Notes: generated by a model from the sequence alone, not told the origin. A DNA stretch of 64,000 nucleotides from Anaerolineae bacterium (GCA_019637615.1 JAHBVJ010000001.1:453132-517131); one strand, 5' to 3'. Shown: positions 17,119 through 25,877, counted from the first letter of the stretch. Numbers and translations: made by a program.

Positions 17119-17925
17119 TTACGCCTGACGCTTGGGGCCGACAGTGCCGCCTGCGTTGACCGCCAGATTGCCGCCATCCATCGGGATCAGCGCACCTGTG
17201 ATCCACGAAGATGCATCGGACGCGAGGAAGATCGCCAAGCCCTTGATGTCGTCCGGCGTGCCCAAACGTCCAGTGGGGATACCGCGTAAAAACATGGCCT
17301 CCAGATTGGGATCGGTCTTCATGCGTTCCTCTAGGCCGGGGTTGAGCACTTGCGCGGGCAAAATGGCATTCACGCGCACGCCGCGCCCGCTCCATTCGGT
17401 GCTCAGTTCGCGTGTCATCTGCGCCACGCCGCCCATGCCGACGCTGTAGGCGAAGTTACCCCGTCCTAGCGCCGTGATGCTCGCCAACGACCCGATGTTG
17501 ATGATGCTTCCTTTGCCCGCTGCCAACATGCGCTTGCCTGCTTCTTGACAGCAAGTGAAGCGCGCGACCAGCAGCCCGTGAATGATCCCTGCGAAGGTTT
17601 CGATAGGCATTTCTTCCGGCTTGCCGAGTGAGGCAGGGCCAGCGACATTCCCCAATACGTCGATCTTCCCGTACTCTTGATCGAGCTTGGCGAACATCGC
17701 GCGGATCTGATCGATCTTGGTGATGTCACATGGCACGGCGACAGCACGTCTGCCAAGTGAGCGGATGTGTTCGGCGGTGGCTTCCACGCCCTGTGCATTG
17801 ATGTCAGCGACCATCAGGTCGGCTCCGGCTTCGGCAAACGCGATTGCCATCGCCCGTCCCATACCCTGAGCAGCGCCCGACACCAACGCTACCCGCCCCG
17901 TCATATCGAAAAGTGGATGCGTCAC
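17119..17925 (-). CDS. Short-chain dehydrogenase/reductase with altered catalytic tetrad
   Basis: The 268-residue Rossmann protein has the cofactor motif SGAAQGMG at 16-23, an acidic Asp41 after strand 2 (favouring NAD), GNVAG at 92-96, Ser146 in NIGSLAS and Tyr160. The classical YxxxK reads Y-S-V-G-M, so the catalytic Lys is Met164, and the Asn of helix 4 appears to be His116. These changes are read directly from the DNA. It may be a divergent or impaired oxidoreductase, or it may bind its substrate differently. GTG start with AGGAAGG upstream. It lies between a strong terminator of the transporter operon and the aldolase gene. Confidence 0.88.
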   Translation of the reverse strand: MTHPLFDMTGRVALVSGAAQGMGRAMAIAFAEAGADLMVADINAQGVEATAEHIRSLGRRAVAVPCDITKIDQIRAMFAKLDQEYGKIDVLGNVAGPASLGKPEEMPIETFAGIIHGLLVARFTCCQEAGKRMLAAGKGSIINIGSLASITALGRGNFAYSVGMGGVAQMTRELSTEWSGRGVRVNAILPAQVLNPGLEERMKTDPNLEAMFLRGIPTGRLGTPDDIKGLAIFLASDASSWITGALIPMDGGNLAVNAGGTVGPKRQA

Positions 17926-17953
17926 GATATAGTTACCTTCCTACAAAAATATC

Positions 17954-17985
17954 AAAAAAGGGGCATCAGAGTGCCCCCATTTTTT
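17954..17985 (-). terminator. Intrinsic terminator after the sugar permease gene
   Basis: GGGGCA (17960-17965) and TGCCCC (17972-17977) with a 6-nt loop, flanked by an A-run on the left and a T-run on the right. Leftward it gives a GC stem plus TTTTTT, a canonical terminator; it also works on the other strand. It overlaps the permease stop codon region. Confidence 0.8.
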
Positions 17986-18877
17986 ATCCCTTGATAGCGC
18001 CCGCGCTCAAGCCCGCGACCACGTAGCGCTGCACGGCAACATAGAATATCACTGGGAAGATCGAGAAGAACAATGCGGCGGCTAACACGCGGTCAATCGG
18101 CGTGTCGATCATCGAGCGTAGTGAGGCCAACCCGACGGAGGCTGGTGTCAACCCTTTCTCGGTGATCAAACTTGCCGCGAACAAGTACTCATTCCACGCA
18201 TAGAAGAAGGCCACCACCCCTACGGCGACCATCCCCGGCGTGGTCAGCGGCAGGATGATGCGCCACAATACTCCCAATGGTGTGCAGCCATCTACTAAGG
18301 CCGCATCGCCAATTTCAGGTGGGATCGTGTCGAACATATTCTTCAAAATCCACACGCCGAGCGGTAGTACGAACGCCGTATCGACCAGTGCGAGGTTCGG
18401 CAGACTCTCTTTCATATTGAATCGCTGATACATCGCGTAGATCGGGATGACCAGCAGCACCTCTGGCAGCATTTGCGTCATCAGAAGGAAGAATCCGAAG
18501 ATCCCCTGTCCGCGCCAATGCTGTAAGGTTGATAGTGCGTATGCCCCTAGCACCGACAATATCATCGTCAATCCGGTAGTCAGCGCCGCGAGGAAAATCG
18601 TATTGAGTAGCCAACTGCCCACCGGAAAGTTATCAAACAGTTTGGCAAACGGGGCGAAGTTGATCTCTTGCGGGATCAACGGCGGCGGATATTGCAGGCT
18701 GTATTGTACGGGTTGGATCGCGCTGACGATCATCCAATAAATGGGAAAAACCGTGACAAAACAGAACACCGCCAGAAATACATAGAGTAGGCCGCGCCGC
18801 ACTTGATGCATTCGTCGGCGTCGGCGTGACTCAGCGGCTACCTGTTCGCTCATGTGGTATATGGACGTTGTATTCAC
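17984..18877 (-). CDS. Carbohydrate ABC transporter permease (MalG/UgpE type)
   Basis: The 297-residue inner-membrane protein has six predicted helices, starting with LLYVFLAVFCFVTVFPIYW, and the CUT1 permease EAA loop near 200-220 (EIGDAALVDGCTPLGVLWRI, then LPLTTPG), which docks the ATPase. GTG 18877 is chosen because AGAGGT lies 6 nt upstream. It is the second permease of the binding protein-dependent system encoded just upstream. No ATP-binding subunit is in the window, so a shared MsmK/UgpC-type ATPase encoded elsewhere is likely. Confidence 0.94.
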   Translation of the reverse strand: MNTTSIYHMSEQVAAESRRRRRMHQVRRGLLYVFLAVFCFVTVFPIYWMIVSAIQPVQYSLQYPPPLIPQEINFAPFAKLFDNFPVGSWLLNTIFLAALTTGLTMILSVLGAYALSTLQHWRGQGIFGFFLLMTQMLPEVLLVIPIYAMYQRFNMKESLPNLALVDTAFVLPLGVWILKNMFDTIPPEIGDAALVDGCTPLGVLWRIILPLTTPGMVAVGVVAFFYAWNEYLFAASLITEKGLTPASVGLASLRSMIDTPIDRVLAAALFFSIFPVIFYVAVQRYVVAGLSAGAIKG

Positions 18878-18898
18878 AGCATTACCTCTACACTTCCG

Positions 18899-19822
18899 CT
18901 ACGACTTATCACCAGCACGCCGACTCTGCATGATGGAAAATATCACGGTAATCACGAACACGACGATGAAGCCCGCTGTGCCGAGCGTTGCGCCGTAGGA
19001 AAAGTCGAAGAATCGAAACGCCGTGTTATACACGCGGATCACCAGTGTTTCCGTCGCACCACCGGGGCCACCTCCCGTCGTCAACCAGATCAGCACGAGT
19101 TGGCGGAAAGCGAAGATACACGCCAACACCCCCAGCAGGGTGAGCGTCGGCGCGATGCTGGGAAGCGTGATGAAGCGGAATGATTGCACCGAGTTCGCGC
19201 CGTCCACTTTAGCCGCTTCATACAGTTCGGCGGGGATGGTTTGCATCGCCGCCAGTAGCACAAGGCTGTAGAACGGGAAGGCTTTCCATACGGAGATCAT
19301 CACAACCGAAGGCATCGCCCAATTGACGTCAAGGAACCAACGCGGGTTCTGTTCCACTCCCGGCAGTAAATGCGCCGCAATATTGATCACGCCGAAAGAA
19401 GGATTTAGCAGCCATAAGAACACCAACACGGTGGGCACTTCAGGAAACGCCCACGGTAGCGTGATTGCCGTTCGCACAATCGAGCGTCCGCGCCCCGCTT
19501 CATTCAGCAGCAGCGCCGAGATCAGCCCGATGATCAGCGACAGCGTAACCACCAGCACCATGTAAGTGAGCGTGGTGCGCATGGACTTCCAGAAATTGGG
19601 GTCGTTCAACATGCGCGTATAATTGGCGGAACCCACCCATTTGACCGCGCCCGCTCCAATCACGTCGTTGGTAAAACTAGAGAGGATTTCCTGCACAATC
19701 GGCAGCAGAATAAAAAGGCCTTCATAAATCAAAATCGGCAGCGCCAGCATATATGGCAGCAGGTTGCGCCGCCGTTGCTGCCTCGTCACAATGGCAGCGC
19801 GGACGCCCGCTTGAACAGCCAT
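18899..19822 (-). CDS. Carbohydrate ABC transporter permease (MalF/UgpA type)
   Basis: The 307-residue membrane protein begins with a basic cytosolic end, then LLPYMLALPILIYEGLFILLPIV, and has the EAA loop LYEAAKVDGANSVQSFRFITLP characteristic of CUT1 permeases. ATG 19822 with GGAG 9 nt upstream is preferred over the longer frame to 19900. It pairs with the 17984-18877 permease (21-nt gap) and the solute-binding protein encoded upstream to import a sugar or sugar derivative. Confidence 0.93.
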   Translation of the reverse strand: MAVQAGVRAAIVTRQQRRRNLLPYMLALPILIYEGLFILLPIVQEILSSFTNDVIGAGAVKWVGSANYTRMLNDPNFWKSMRTTLTYMVLVVTLSLIIGLISALLLNEAGRGRSIVRTAITLPWAFPEVPTVLVFLWLLNPSFGVINIAAHLLPGVEQNPRWFLDVNWAMPSVVMISVWKAFPFYSLVLLAAMQTIPAELYEAAKVDGANSVQSFRFITLPSIAPTLTLLGVLACIFAFRQLVLIWLTTGGGPGGATETLVIRVYNTAFRFFDFSYGATLGTAGFIVVFVITVIFSIMQSRRAGDKS

Positions 19823-19958
19823 ACCAAATTTCTCCGTACTCTCAAGAGATAAGTAAAACTGGCTCCTGTACCGGGAGGTAACAGCGCAGAAGCCAGTCAC
19901 ACCAAAACACGAACGTGCCCGGATAAGCAGTGATGCTCAGGTTTGGATAGTCATAGGT

Positions 19959-19984
19959 AAGCCCGACGCTGGAGCATCGGGCTT
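19959..19984 (-). promoter_or_regulatory. Intercistronic hairpin after the solute-binding protein gene
   Basis: AAGCCCGA (19959-19966) pairs with TCGGGCTT (19977-19984) around a 10-nt loop between binding-protein and permease genes. Such hairpins often protect the upstream mRNA so that binding protein is made in excess; no U-tract follows, so readthrough is expected. Confidence 0.45.
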
Positions 19985-20009
19985 GAATAGCCATCCAAAA
20001 TCGGGCGAA

Positions 20010-21365
20010 TTACGACGCAAACACGCGCTGACCGAGCGCTTCGAGTTCAGTTTGTGCGTTTGCCATTGCATCTTCAATCGGGACGCCGCTGGTGAGCGCG
20101 GGCAGGAAGTTATCCATCAACGTCTGACCAAATTCTTGGTTGTAGAAGATGAACTCGCCCATCACATCGGGCGGCGTGATCGGCACCCCGGCCTGATAGC
20201 CTTCAGACCATGTCAGGCTGTCCAGATATTCCTTGCGGATGCCGTCTGGGAAGGCGGGCACCACGTCAAGGCTGCGTTCCAGCAGCTCGCGGTAATTGTC
20301 GGTTTGGTACAGCCATTCCACGAATGCCTTGGAAGCGGCTTTGCGCTCGTCCGCCGCGTTGATGTTGACGCACAGCGGGTGAATGCGCGTGATGACCTTT
20401 TTGCTAGGCCACGGCGGGATCGCGCTGCGGAGATTCGGATACACATCGGGGCCGTCCGTCTTCCACACGTTGACCGCAGCCGAGACGATCAATTCCTGCG
20501 CGATGCGGCTGGAACCGTACATCTTGTTGGCAGTCGCGTCGTTAGTGCCTTGGGGCATAGCCTCATCGAACATAGTCTTGAACAACTTCAAGCCATTGAT
20601 GACGGGTTCCGTATTGACCGTCGGCATCTTGTCTTTTGCCCACACGCCGTCGAACAGTACCGCCCACTGCTGGAGCGTGAACCATGTGCTTTCCGGCTCG
20701 GAGGAAATGTGCGGCGAGAACAATCCGAATTGATCGGGGCGCTTGGTCAGCTTCTTGGAGACTTCAATCCACTCATCAATGGACGTGGGCGCGCTGACCT
20801 TGGCATCCTCGAACATTTTGGCGTTGTACAGCAGACCGAATTTGACGGTCACGATGTCCAACCCCATGACCTTGCCGTCTTTGCGGATAAAGTCATGTGC
20901 TTTGCTCAAGGTATCGGTCAAGCCGAGCTTATCCACGATGTCTTGCAGCGGCTCAAGCTGGTCGGCACGCATTAAACGCAGCACGAGGTCTGGCGTAGTC
21001 GTGAACAAATCACCATCGATCTGACCGCTTTTTACCTGCAATAACACTTGATTCGTGTACTGGTCAAAAGGCCATCCGCCCTCTTCGATAGTGATGTCCT
21101 TCTGCGCCTCGTGGAACTTCTTGATCATCGCCCGCCATGCATCCGCACGACCGGGTTCCTGCCAGAACCACGTTAGCATCTTCAGGTTCATCGTCTGTTG
21201 ACGGCTGAAGTAGGGGACGTAGATTTTGTTATCGGCCAGCGCTGCTTTCGCGCCGAGTGTCGAGGCCACCCCGAAGGCTGCCGCACCTGTGCCCATCTTG
21301 AGGAAATCACGACGCGTGATTACGCGCTTGATGCGCTTTTCATTGTGCGATTTGAAATCAGACAT
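20010..21365 (-). CDS. Extracellular solute-binding protein family 1 with Tat signal
   Basis: The 451-residue protein starts with a Tat-type signal: basic N-terminus, TRRDFLKMG at 17-25, then a hydrophobic stretch ending ALA-DNK. The body has the family 1 fold, with the MLTWFWQEPGRADAW strand-helix, a helical domain with GLFSPHISSEPESTW, and the FVEWLYQTDNYRELLE segment. It would capture the sugar-type substrate outside the membrane and hand it to the two permeases encoded downstream. Export folded through Tat is common for such proteins in this phylum. GGAGAG lies 9 nt before the ATG. Confidence 0.94.
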   Translation of the reverse strand: MSDFKSHNEKRIKRVITRRDFLKMGTGAAAFGVASTLGAKAALADNKIYVPYFSRQQTMNLKMLTWFWQEPGRADAWRAMIKKFHEAQKDITIEEGGWPFDQYTNQVLLQVKSGQIDGDLFTTTPDLVLRLMRADQLEPLQDIVDKLGLTDTLSKAHDFIRKDGKVMGLDIVTVKFGLLYNAKMFEDAKVSAPTSIDEWIEVSKKLTKRPDQFGLFSPHISSEPESTWFTLQQWAVLFDGVWAKDKMPTVNTEPVINGLKLFKTMFDEAMPQGTNDATANKMYGSSRIAQELIVSAAVNVWKTDGPDVYPNLRSAIPPWPSKKVITRIHPLCVNINAADERKAASKAFVEWLYQTDNYRELLERSLDVVPAFPDGIRKEYLDSLTWSEGYQAGVPITPPDVMGEFIFYNQEFGQTLMDNFLPALTSGVPIEDAMANAQTELEALGQRVFAS

Positions 21366-21626
21366 AATTAATGCTCTCCATGAAACTGCAAGTATTTTTC
21401 CCCGTCATGCGCGTAAGTTCAGTGCCTATTGGTTCCCTCATCTTCCTCCTTTGAAGGCTGCAAAGCGCGTATTGATGCGCAGCGAAAAGGTTAGCTGCAA
21501 GCTGCCACACACGATGCATCGACGTACCTACGGCGGGTGGGCGGCAAGATAATGTTGTTTTCGCTGGCATCAATACGCAGGGATAATCCGATACAGTTTG
21601 ACCAAAACAACAACCCCGCTTCTGGT

Positions 21627-21640
21627 AAACTGTTAACAAT
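21627..21640. promoter_or_regulatory. Candidate operator copy 1, AAACTGTTAACAAT
   Basis: 14-mer that recurs with one change at 21722-21735. It covers the expected start point of the leftward promoter. The core TGTTAACA is palindromic. Confidence 0.45.
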
Positions 21641-21644
21641 ATGT

Positions 21645-21673
21645 ACTATAAGTCGAATTCGCAACCTTGTCAA
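21645..21673 (-). promoter_or_regulatory. Leftward sigma70 promoter of the sugar transporter operon
   Basis: Minus strand TTGACA (21673-21668), 17-bp spacer, TATAGT (21650-21645). Consensus -35 and spacing. The transcript would have a leader of about 270 nt before the solute-binding protein gene; that leader shows no gene I would call. Confidence 0.65.
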
Positions 21674-21682
21674 TCTGCCAAC

Positions 21683-21710
21683 TTGACAGGAAATTCGATC
21701 TACGTAAAAT
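21683..21710 (+). promoter_or_regulatory. Rightward sigma70 promoter of the M24 peptidase/dehydrogenase pair
   Basis: TTGACA (21683-21688), 16-bp spacer, TAAAAT (21705-21710). Its -35 box lies only 9 bp from the -35 box of the leftward promoter, so the two are tightly back to back. A further TTGACA at 21728 lies within the second operator copy. Confidence 0.62.
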
Positions 21711-21721
21711 CTGATTACAAA

Positions 21722-21735
21722 AAACTGTTGACAAT
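21722..21735. promoter_or_regulatory. Candidate operator copy 2, AAACTGTTGACAAT
   Basis: Direct repeat of 21627-21640 (13 of 14 identical), placed just after the expected start of the rightward promoter, the mirror position of copy 1 relative to the leftward one. Confidence 0.45.
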
Positions 21736-21770
21736 TACCCCAGTTTTTAAAATGCTTAAGGATTTTATGA

Positions 21771-22949
21771 ATGGTAACCACGTCAAACGAAGAGTTGGCG
21801 CGTGCGCGGTTCTCGACACGCTCGCACGGTTGTGATGCGGTCTTATTGTCATCCATCGCCAATGTCACTTACGTCAGCGGCTTTGAGGTGCCCTTCCCAT
21901 TAGGTGCCAGTGCCGAAATGGCTTATGGGCCAACCTTGGCTTTGTTCAGTACGCGGGATAGCGGTAGTAGTGGTAGCTGGCTGATCGCCTCCCGACCAAA
22001 CGCTGCGGCAGCGCAGCAAGCCTCACGCCTAGATCAGGTCTTGGTAGCCGAAGCCTTCGATGCAAGTGTTGACATCGACTCGCAAGCTGCCTTTGTAGAT
22101 ACGCTCCGTGCCGCGTTACAAGCGGCAGGGTTAAGCGGAATTCAAGCGACACTCGGCGTCGAAATACGCTACCTACCGTTCGTGGCGGCCTCGCTGCTGG
22201 CGAAAGAATTCCCCAAACTCACGCTCGTGGATGTTGGCGCAGCGCTCCAAGACGCGCGCTTGATCAAAACCGAACGCGAGATCGGGCTGGTGCGGCGTGC
22301 CTCTGCCATCGGTGACATCGGTCATCAGGCGCTGGCGGAACTTTGCCATACTTCCGGAAGCAGCGAATTTGCCATGTGGGCAGAGCTGACTTCGCGCATG
22401 TATCGCGCTGTTGGGCACGAAATCCCGATCGTGGGCGAGCTGGTGACTGGCCCGCGCACTTGCGTGGTGGAATATCCGGCTGGCCCGCGCGAGCGCATTA
22501 CACTGGCGGGCGACGGCGCGCTGATGGACATCAGCCAGCGCATCGATGGCTACTGGTCGGATTGCACCAATACCCACGTCATTGCAGCACAAGCCACTGA
22601 TCATCAAAAGAAATATGCCAAGGCATCTCAGGCAGCCTGTGAAGCTGCGATGGACACACTCCGCGTCGGCAAATTGGCCTCGGACGCTTCCAAAGCTGCC
22701 GAAGCCGCCTTTGCCAAGTTTGGGTTGCCGATGGCGCATTATACCGGTCATCAATTGGGCGTGACGGTCAACGAACTGCCGCGCCTTGTCCACCACGACC
22801 ATACGCCGATCAAGGCAGGTATGGTATTCGCTGTCGAACCCGGTGCATACGAAGGCGCAGGCGGCACCTTCGGCGCACGTTCGGAAAAAATCGTACTCGT
22901 TACCGAGTCTGGACCAGAAATACTTTCAAAATTTGAGTGGGGCATTTAG
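21771..22949 (+). CDS. M24 family metallopeptidase-like protein (creatinase/Xaa-Pro dipeptidase type)
   Basis: The 392-residue protein has a creatinase N-terminal domain (about 1-145) and a pita-bread M24 domain with the five metal-ligand positions: Asp in LMDISQRIDG, Asp in YWSDCTNT, His in YTGHQLGV, Glu in FAVEPGAYEG and Glu in GARSEKIVLV. Such proteins hydrolyse Xaa-Pro dipeptides, creatine or related amides. It is the first gene rightward from the shared promoter region opposite the sugar transporter. AAGGA lies 8 nt before the ATG. Pairing with a D-2-hydroxyacid dehydrogenase suggests a catabolic use of an amide or acid substrate. Confidence 0.92.
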   Translation: MVTTSNEELARARFSTRSHGCDAVLLSSIANVTYVSGFEVPFPLGASAEMAYGPTLALFSTRDSGSSGSWLIASRPNAAAAQQASRLDQVLVAEAFDASVDIDSQAAFVDTLRAALQAAGLSGIQATLGVEIRYLPFVAASLLAKEFPKLTLVDVGAALQDARLIKTEREIGLVRRASAIGDIGHQALAELCHTSGSSEFAMWAELTSRMYRAVGHEIPIVGELVTGPRTCVVEYPAGPRERITLAGDGALMDISQRIDGYWSDCTNTHVIAAQATDHQKKYAKASQAACEAAMDTLRVGKLASDASKAAEAAFAKFGLPMAHYTGHQLGVTVNELPRLVHHDHTPIKAGMVFAVEPGAYEGAGGTFGARSEKIVLVTESGPEILSKFEWGI

Positions 22950-22957
22950 GGGGAAGC

Positions 22958-23950
22958 ATGACGCAATATAAAGTCGTTATTACCGATTTCGGGATGCCCG
23001 ATAACGACATTGAACAAGAAGAACTTACCAATTCTGGCTTGCCGATTGAGCTGGTACGGCTAAACGCCAAGACACCGCAAGAACTGATCCCGCACGTTGC
23101 GGACGCGGATGGCTTGATCGTGCAGTGGACGCAGATCAACAGCGAGGTGATTGATAGCCTGTCCAAGTGTAAGGTAATCTCGCGTTACGGCATCGGCGTC
23201 GATATGGTCGATCTCGTCGCGGCGGGCAAACATGGCATCATGGTCTGTAATTCGCCGGATTACTGCATCGAGGAAGTCAGCACGCACACTATCTCATTCC
23301 TGTTGATGCTAAATCGGCATATCTTGGTGCAGCATCAGTTCGTGCGGGATCGCAAATGGGGCACGGGGCCAGCGCCCGGTGGTGCGCCCGTGCGGCTTTC
23401 TACGCAAACACTCGGCGTTGTTGGTTTGGGCAACATCGGACGTGCCGTCGCGGAACGTGCCAAGTGCCTCGGCTTGACGGTCGTCGGCTTCGATCCGTAC
23501 CTCAAGGCTGATCAATTCGCCGCGCTAGGCATCACCTCGCTTAGTTTAGATGATCTCCTCGCACAATCGGATTACGTGGCGCTGCACTGCCCGCTGACCG
23601 ACGAAACCCGCAATCTGATCAGCACGGCGCAGTTTGCCAAGATGAAGCCAAGCGCCTACCTGATTAATATGGCACGCGGCCCGATTGTTGATCAGGCAGC
23701 TTTGTATATCGCGCTTACCAACGGCACCATCGCGGGCGCGGCACTCGATGTGTTAAGCAAAGAACCGCCAGAGCCAACCGATCTGTTGTTGCAGTTGGAA
23801 AATGTGCTGTTCACGCCGCACACATCTAGTTGGTCGGGCGAATCGAGCATCCAACTCCGGCGCAGCACTGCCCGTAACGTGATCGATGTACTGCAAGGCA
23901 AGCCGCCGCGTTCGGTGGTGAACAAACAGTACCTCAATAACGGTCGCTAA
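22958..23950 (+). CDS. D-isomer-specific 2-hydroxyacid dehydrogenase (CtBP-like)
   Basis: The 330-residue protein has the split catalytic domain and the NAD-binding insertion with GLGNIG at 156-161, followed by Asp179. The catalytic residues are in place: Arg240 in NMARGPIVD, Glu269 in SKEPPEP and His288 in TPHTSSW. It reduces a 2-oxo acid to the D-2-hydroxy acid with NAD(P)H, or the reverse. The ATG at 22958 has GGGGGAAG upstream and follows the M24 stop by 8 nt. It sits in the rightward arm of the sugar cluster and could serve sugar-acid breakdown together with the HpcH aldolase. Confidence 0.94.
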   Translation: MTQYKVVITDFGMPDNDIEQEELTNSGLPIELVRLNAKTPQELIPHVADADGLIVQWTQINSEVIDSLSKCKVISRYGIGVDMVDLVAAGKHGIMVCNSPDYCIEEVSTHTISFLLMLNRHILVQHQFVRDRKWGTGPAPGGAPVRLSTQTLGVVGLGNIGRAVAERAKCLGLTVVGFDPYLKADQFAALGITSLSLDDLLAQSDYVALHCPLTDETRNLISTAQFAKMKPSAYLINMARGPIVDQAALYIALTNGTIAGAALDVLSKEPPEPTDLLLQLENVLFTPHTSSWSGESSIQLRRSTARNVIDVLQGKPPRSVVNKQYLNNGR

Positions 23951-23986
23951 CACTTACTCAGCTTATTCGACGCAGTTTCTCCTGTT

Positions 23987-24025
23987 CACAATGTGTCAAG
24001 GTCTAGCTCCCCTTGACACATTGTG
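23987..24025. terminator. Perfect 15-bp hairpin between convergent genes
   Basis: CACAATGTGTCAAGG (23987-24001) pairs without mismatch with 24011-24025 around a 9-nt loop, centred between the dehydrogenase stop and the stop of the beta-propeller gene. Confidence 0.65.
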
Positions 24026-24029
24026 GGAG

Positions 24030-24887
24030 TCAGCGCACCCAAGCCGGAGCGAAACCTTCAGCCACCTTCACGCGCTCCGAACCATCAGCATTCATCATAT
24101 AGATCACGTTGGCATCTGGCAGCATCACGCCGAACAGCATGTAATTACCATCTGGCGACCATTTTAGAGATAGTTCGCTTTCCAGTGTATTCGTCACCCT
24201 GATCATATCTGTGCCGTCCTCCCGCATCGTGTAAACATCGGGGCTGCCGTCAGGGTCAGAGACGAACGCGATCTGGCTGCCGTCCGGCGACCATGTTGGA
24301 TATCCTGCGCTAGTTGCCAACTGGGTTTCAACGGAATCCGCGATATTAAGCAGGAAGATGCCCGATTGTTTCATATAGGCAATATAGTTCCCATCCGGCG
24401 ACCATGCTGGCGCGATTCCCTCGGTGAGCGTAACACGATGCTTGCCGTCCGCATCCATGACGCTGACAAAGTAGCGCGACTCTTGGTTGGTCACGAACGC
24501 GATCCGGCTGCCATCCGGTGACCACACAGGCGAATAATAATCACCCGCTGGATCGTTGGTAAGGTTGATCTGGTTGGTGCCATCGGCATCCATCACATAA
24601 ATCTGATTGTGTCCGTTGCCATCGGAACTGTGGAGCGCGGCATCCGGCTGCTGGAACTGGAACACGATGTGATTACCATCTGGTGACCAGTCGGGGAAAT
24701 AATTCAAGGCGTCATTCCGCGTCAGATTGGTGTAATCGGGTTTACCGACCTCCATTACGAAAATATCGGACGTTTGCGCGTGATGACTGGTAAACGCGAT
24801 TTTCAACCCGCGTTCTTGACTTGCCACTGAACTCGGTATCGCGAGGAACCCGAACAAAACGAGGATAGGTAAGCTGCGAATGTACAA
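24030..24887 (-). CDS. Secreted TolB-like (WD40/PD40) six-bladed beta-propeller protein
   Basis: The 285-residue protein has a signal peptide (ILVLFGFLAIPSSVAS) and about six PD40 repeats, each with a W-SPDG core (FPDWSPDGNHIVF, YSPVWSPDGSRIAF, IAPAWSPDGNYIAY, YPTWSPDGSQIAF, LKWSPDGNYMLF) and a DxDG-type turn. This is the fold of the TolB C-terminal domain and of many outer-surface proteins; no enzyme function can be read. A TTG start codon is used, with AGGGGGC 4 nt upstream. It follows the fructosamine-kinase-like gene at a 54-bp gap. Confidence 0.88.
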   Translation of the reverse strand: MYIRSLPILVLFGFLAIPSSVASQERGLKIAFTSHHAQTSDIFVMEVGKPDYTNLTRNDALNYFPDWSPDGNHIVFQFQQPDAALHSSDGNGHNQIYVMDADGTNQINLTNDPAGDYYSPVWSPDGSRIAFVTNQESRYFVSVMDADGKHRVTLTEGIAPAWSPDGNYIAYMKQSGIFLLNIADSVETQLATSAGYPTWSPDGSQIAFVSDPDGSPDVYTMREDGTDMIRVTNTLESELSLKWSPDGNYMLFGVMLPDANVIYMMNADGSERVKVAEGFAPAWVR

Positions 24888-24941
24888 TTTTGCCCCCTGT
24901 CTTTATTGTTGTACACCGTGCGGCTGAAGATTCCTTAGCAA

Positions 24942-25877
24942 CTACGTGTACTGTTGCACGGCCTCGATCAGCTTGCCCACATACTCGCCGCCTGCTACCG
25001 ATACCACTGCCAGATGACTCCACAAACGCCACAGTTCGCGCCGTTCCTCGAAGCCCGGATCAATCGGCAGTTCATCACGGTAGCCATCGAATACATCCTG
25101 CGGTACAGGTTGGAAATAATCGAGGATCGCTAAATCCATCTCAGGATGCCCATAATACGCCGCTGGATCGATGATCACGGTACCCGCCTCCGTGCTGATG
25201 AAGTTGTTTTGCTGTGCATCGCCATGAATCAGTGTTGGTTGGACAGTGGGGCCACATAAGTCTGGCAAGCGTGCAATCAGCATTTCGACCTGTCGGCGCA
25301 CTTCCGCCGAAATATTGCCGGAGTCGCTTGCCAGCTTCAACATAGGCAGCAAACGCCGTTCTGCGTAGAAACGAGGCCAATCGTCCATCGGCGTATTGTC
25401 TTGATACAGCGGGCCAAAGTAACCATCCGATTCTAGGCCGAATCGCTGCCCCTTAATCTTATGCAGTTGCGCCAGCGTACGTCCGATGTCTCGCCAATGG
25501 TCGGCAGTACGCTCGACGGCTTGCACCGCTTCCAAAACCAAGAGGCTGCCATTCGCGACGGGAATCACGCTGATAGGCGCTGGAATCCGAACATCAGCGC
25601 GATCAGCGATCAGCCGCAATCGCGCGAGTTCGACCTCAAACTGATCTTGACCATCCGCCGCGTCACTGAATTTCGCGAATACGGCAAAGTGCCCATCAGA
25701 GAGGATGGCGCAGGGATGACTGGCGTAATCGATCATGTCTCTGGCCTCTGTAACACGCCACGGCTTCCCCCGATAGGCGGATACCAGCCGTTCTACCGCC
25801 TGACGCAGCGGGGCGCGTGCTAACGGAACAGCCGCCAACCGATTTTGTGATTCAGGAGAAATACCTTGGGTGGACAT
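24942..25877 (-). CDS. Fructosamine kinase / ketosamine-3-kinase family protein
   Basis: The 311-residue protein has the aminoglycoside phosphotransferase-like fold with the catalytic loop LIHGDAQQNNFI, the metal-binding IIDPAAYYGHPEMDLA, and the family segment GYFGPLYQDNTPMDDWPRFY. Fructosamine kinases phosphorylate ketoamine adducts formed by glycation on proteins or free amines, which then fall apart (deglycation). The typical N-terminal GG-x-IN motif is not obvious. ATG 25877 is preferred over 25883 because GAGG then lies 7 nt upstream. Confidence 0.88.
   Translation of the reverse strand: MSTQGISPESQNRLAAVPLARAPLRQAVERLVSAYRGKPWRVTEARDMIDYASHPCAILSDGHFAVFAKFSDAADGQDQFEVELARLRLIADRADVRIPAPISVIPVANGSLLVLEAVQAVERTADHWRDIGRTLAQLHKIKGQRFGLESDGYFGPLYQDNTPMDDWPRFYAERRLLPMLKLASDSGNISAEVRRQVEMLIARLPDLCGPTVQPTLIHGDAQQNNFISTEAGTVIIDPAAYYGHPEMDLAILDYFQPVPQDVFDGYRDELPIDPGFEERRELWRLWSHLAVVSVAGGEYVGKLIEAVQQYT

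Noticed and set aside
21358..21639. 93-codon leftward ORF in the leader of the solute-binding protein gene
   Set aside because: It covers the promoter and leader, has a Cys/His-rich composition without any domain, no SD at its first ATG, and overlaps the binding-protein start.
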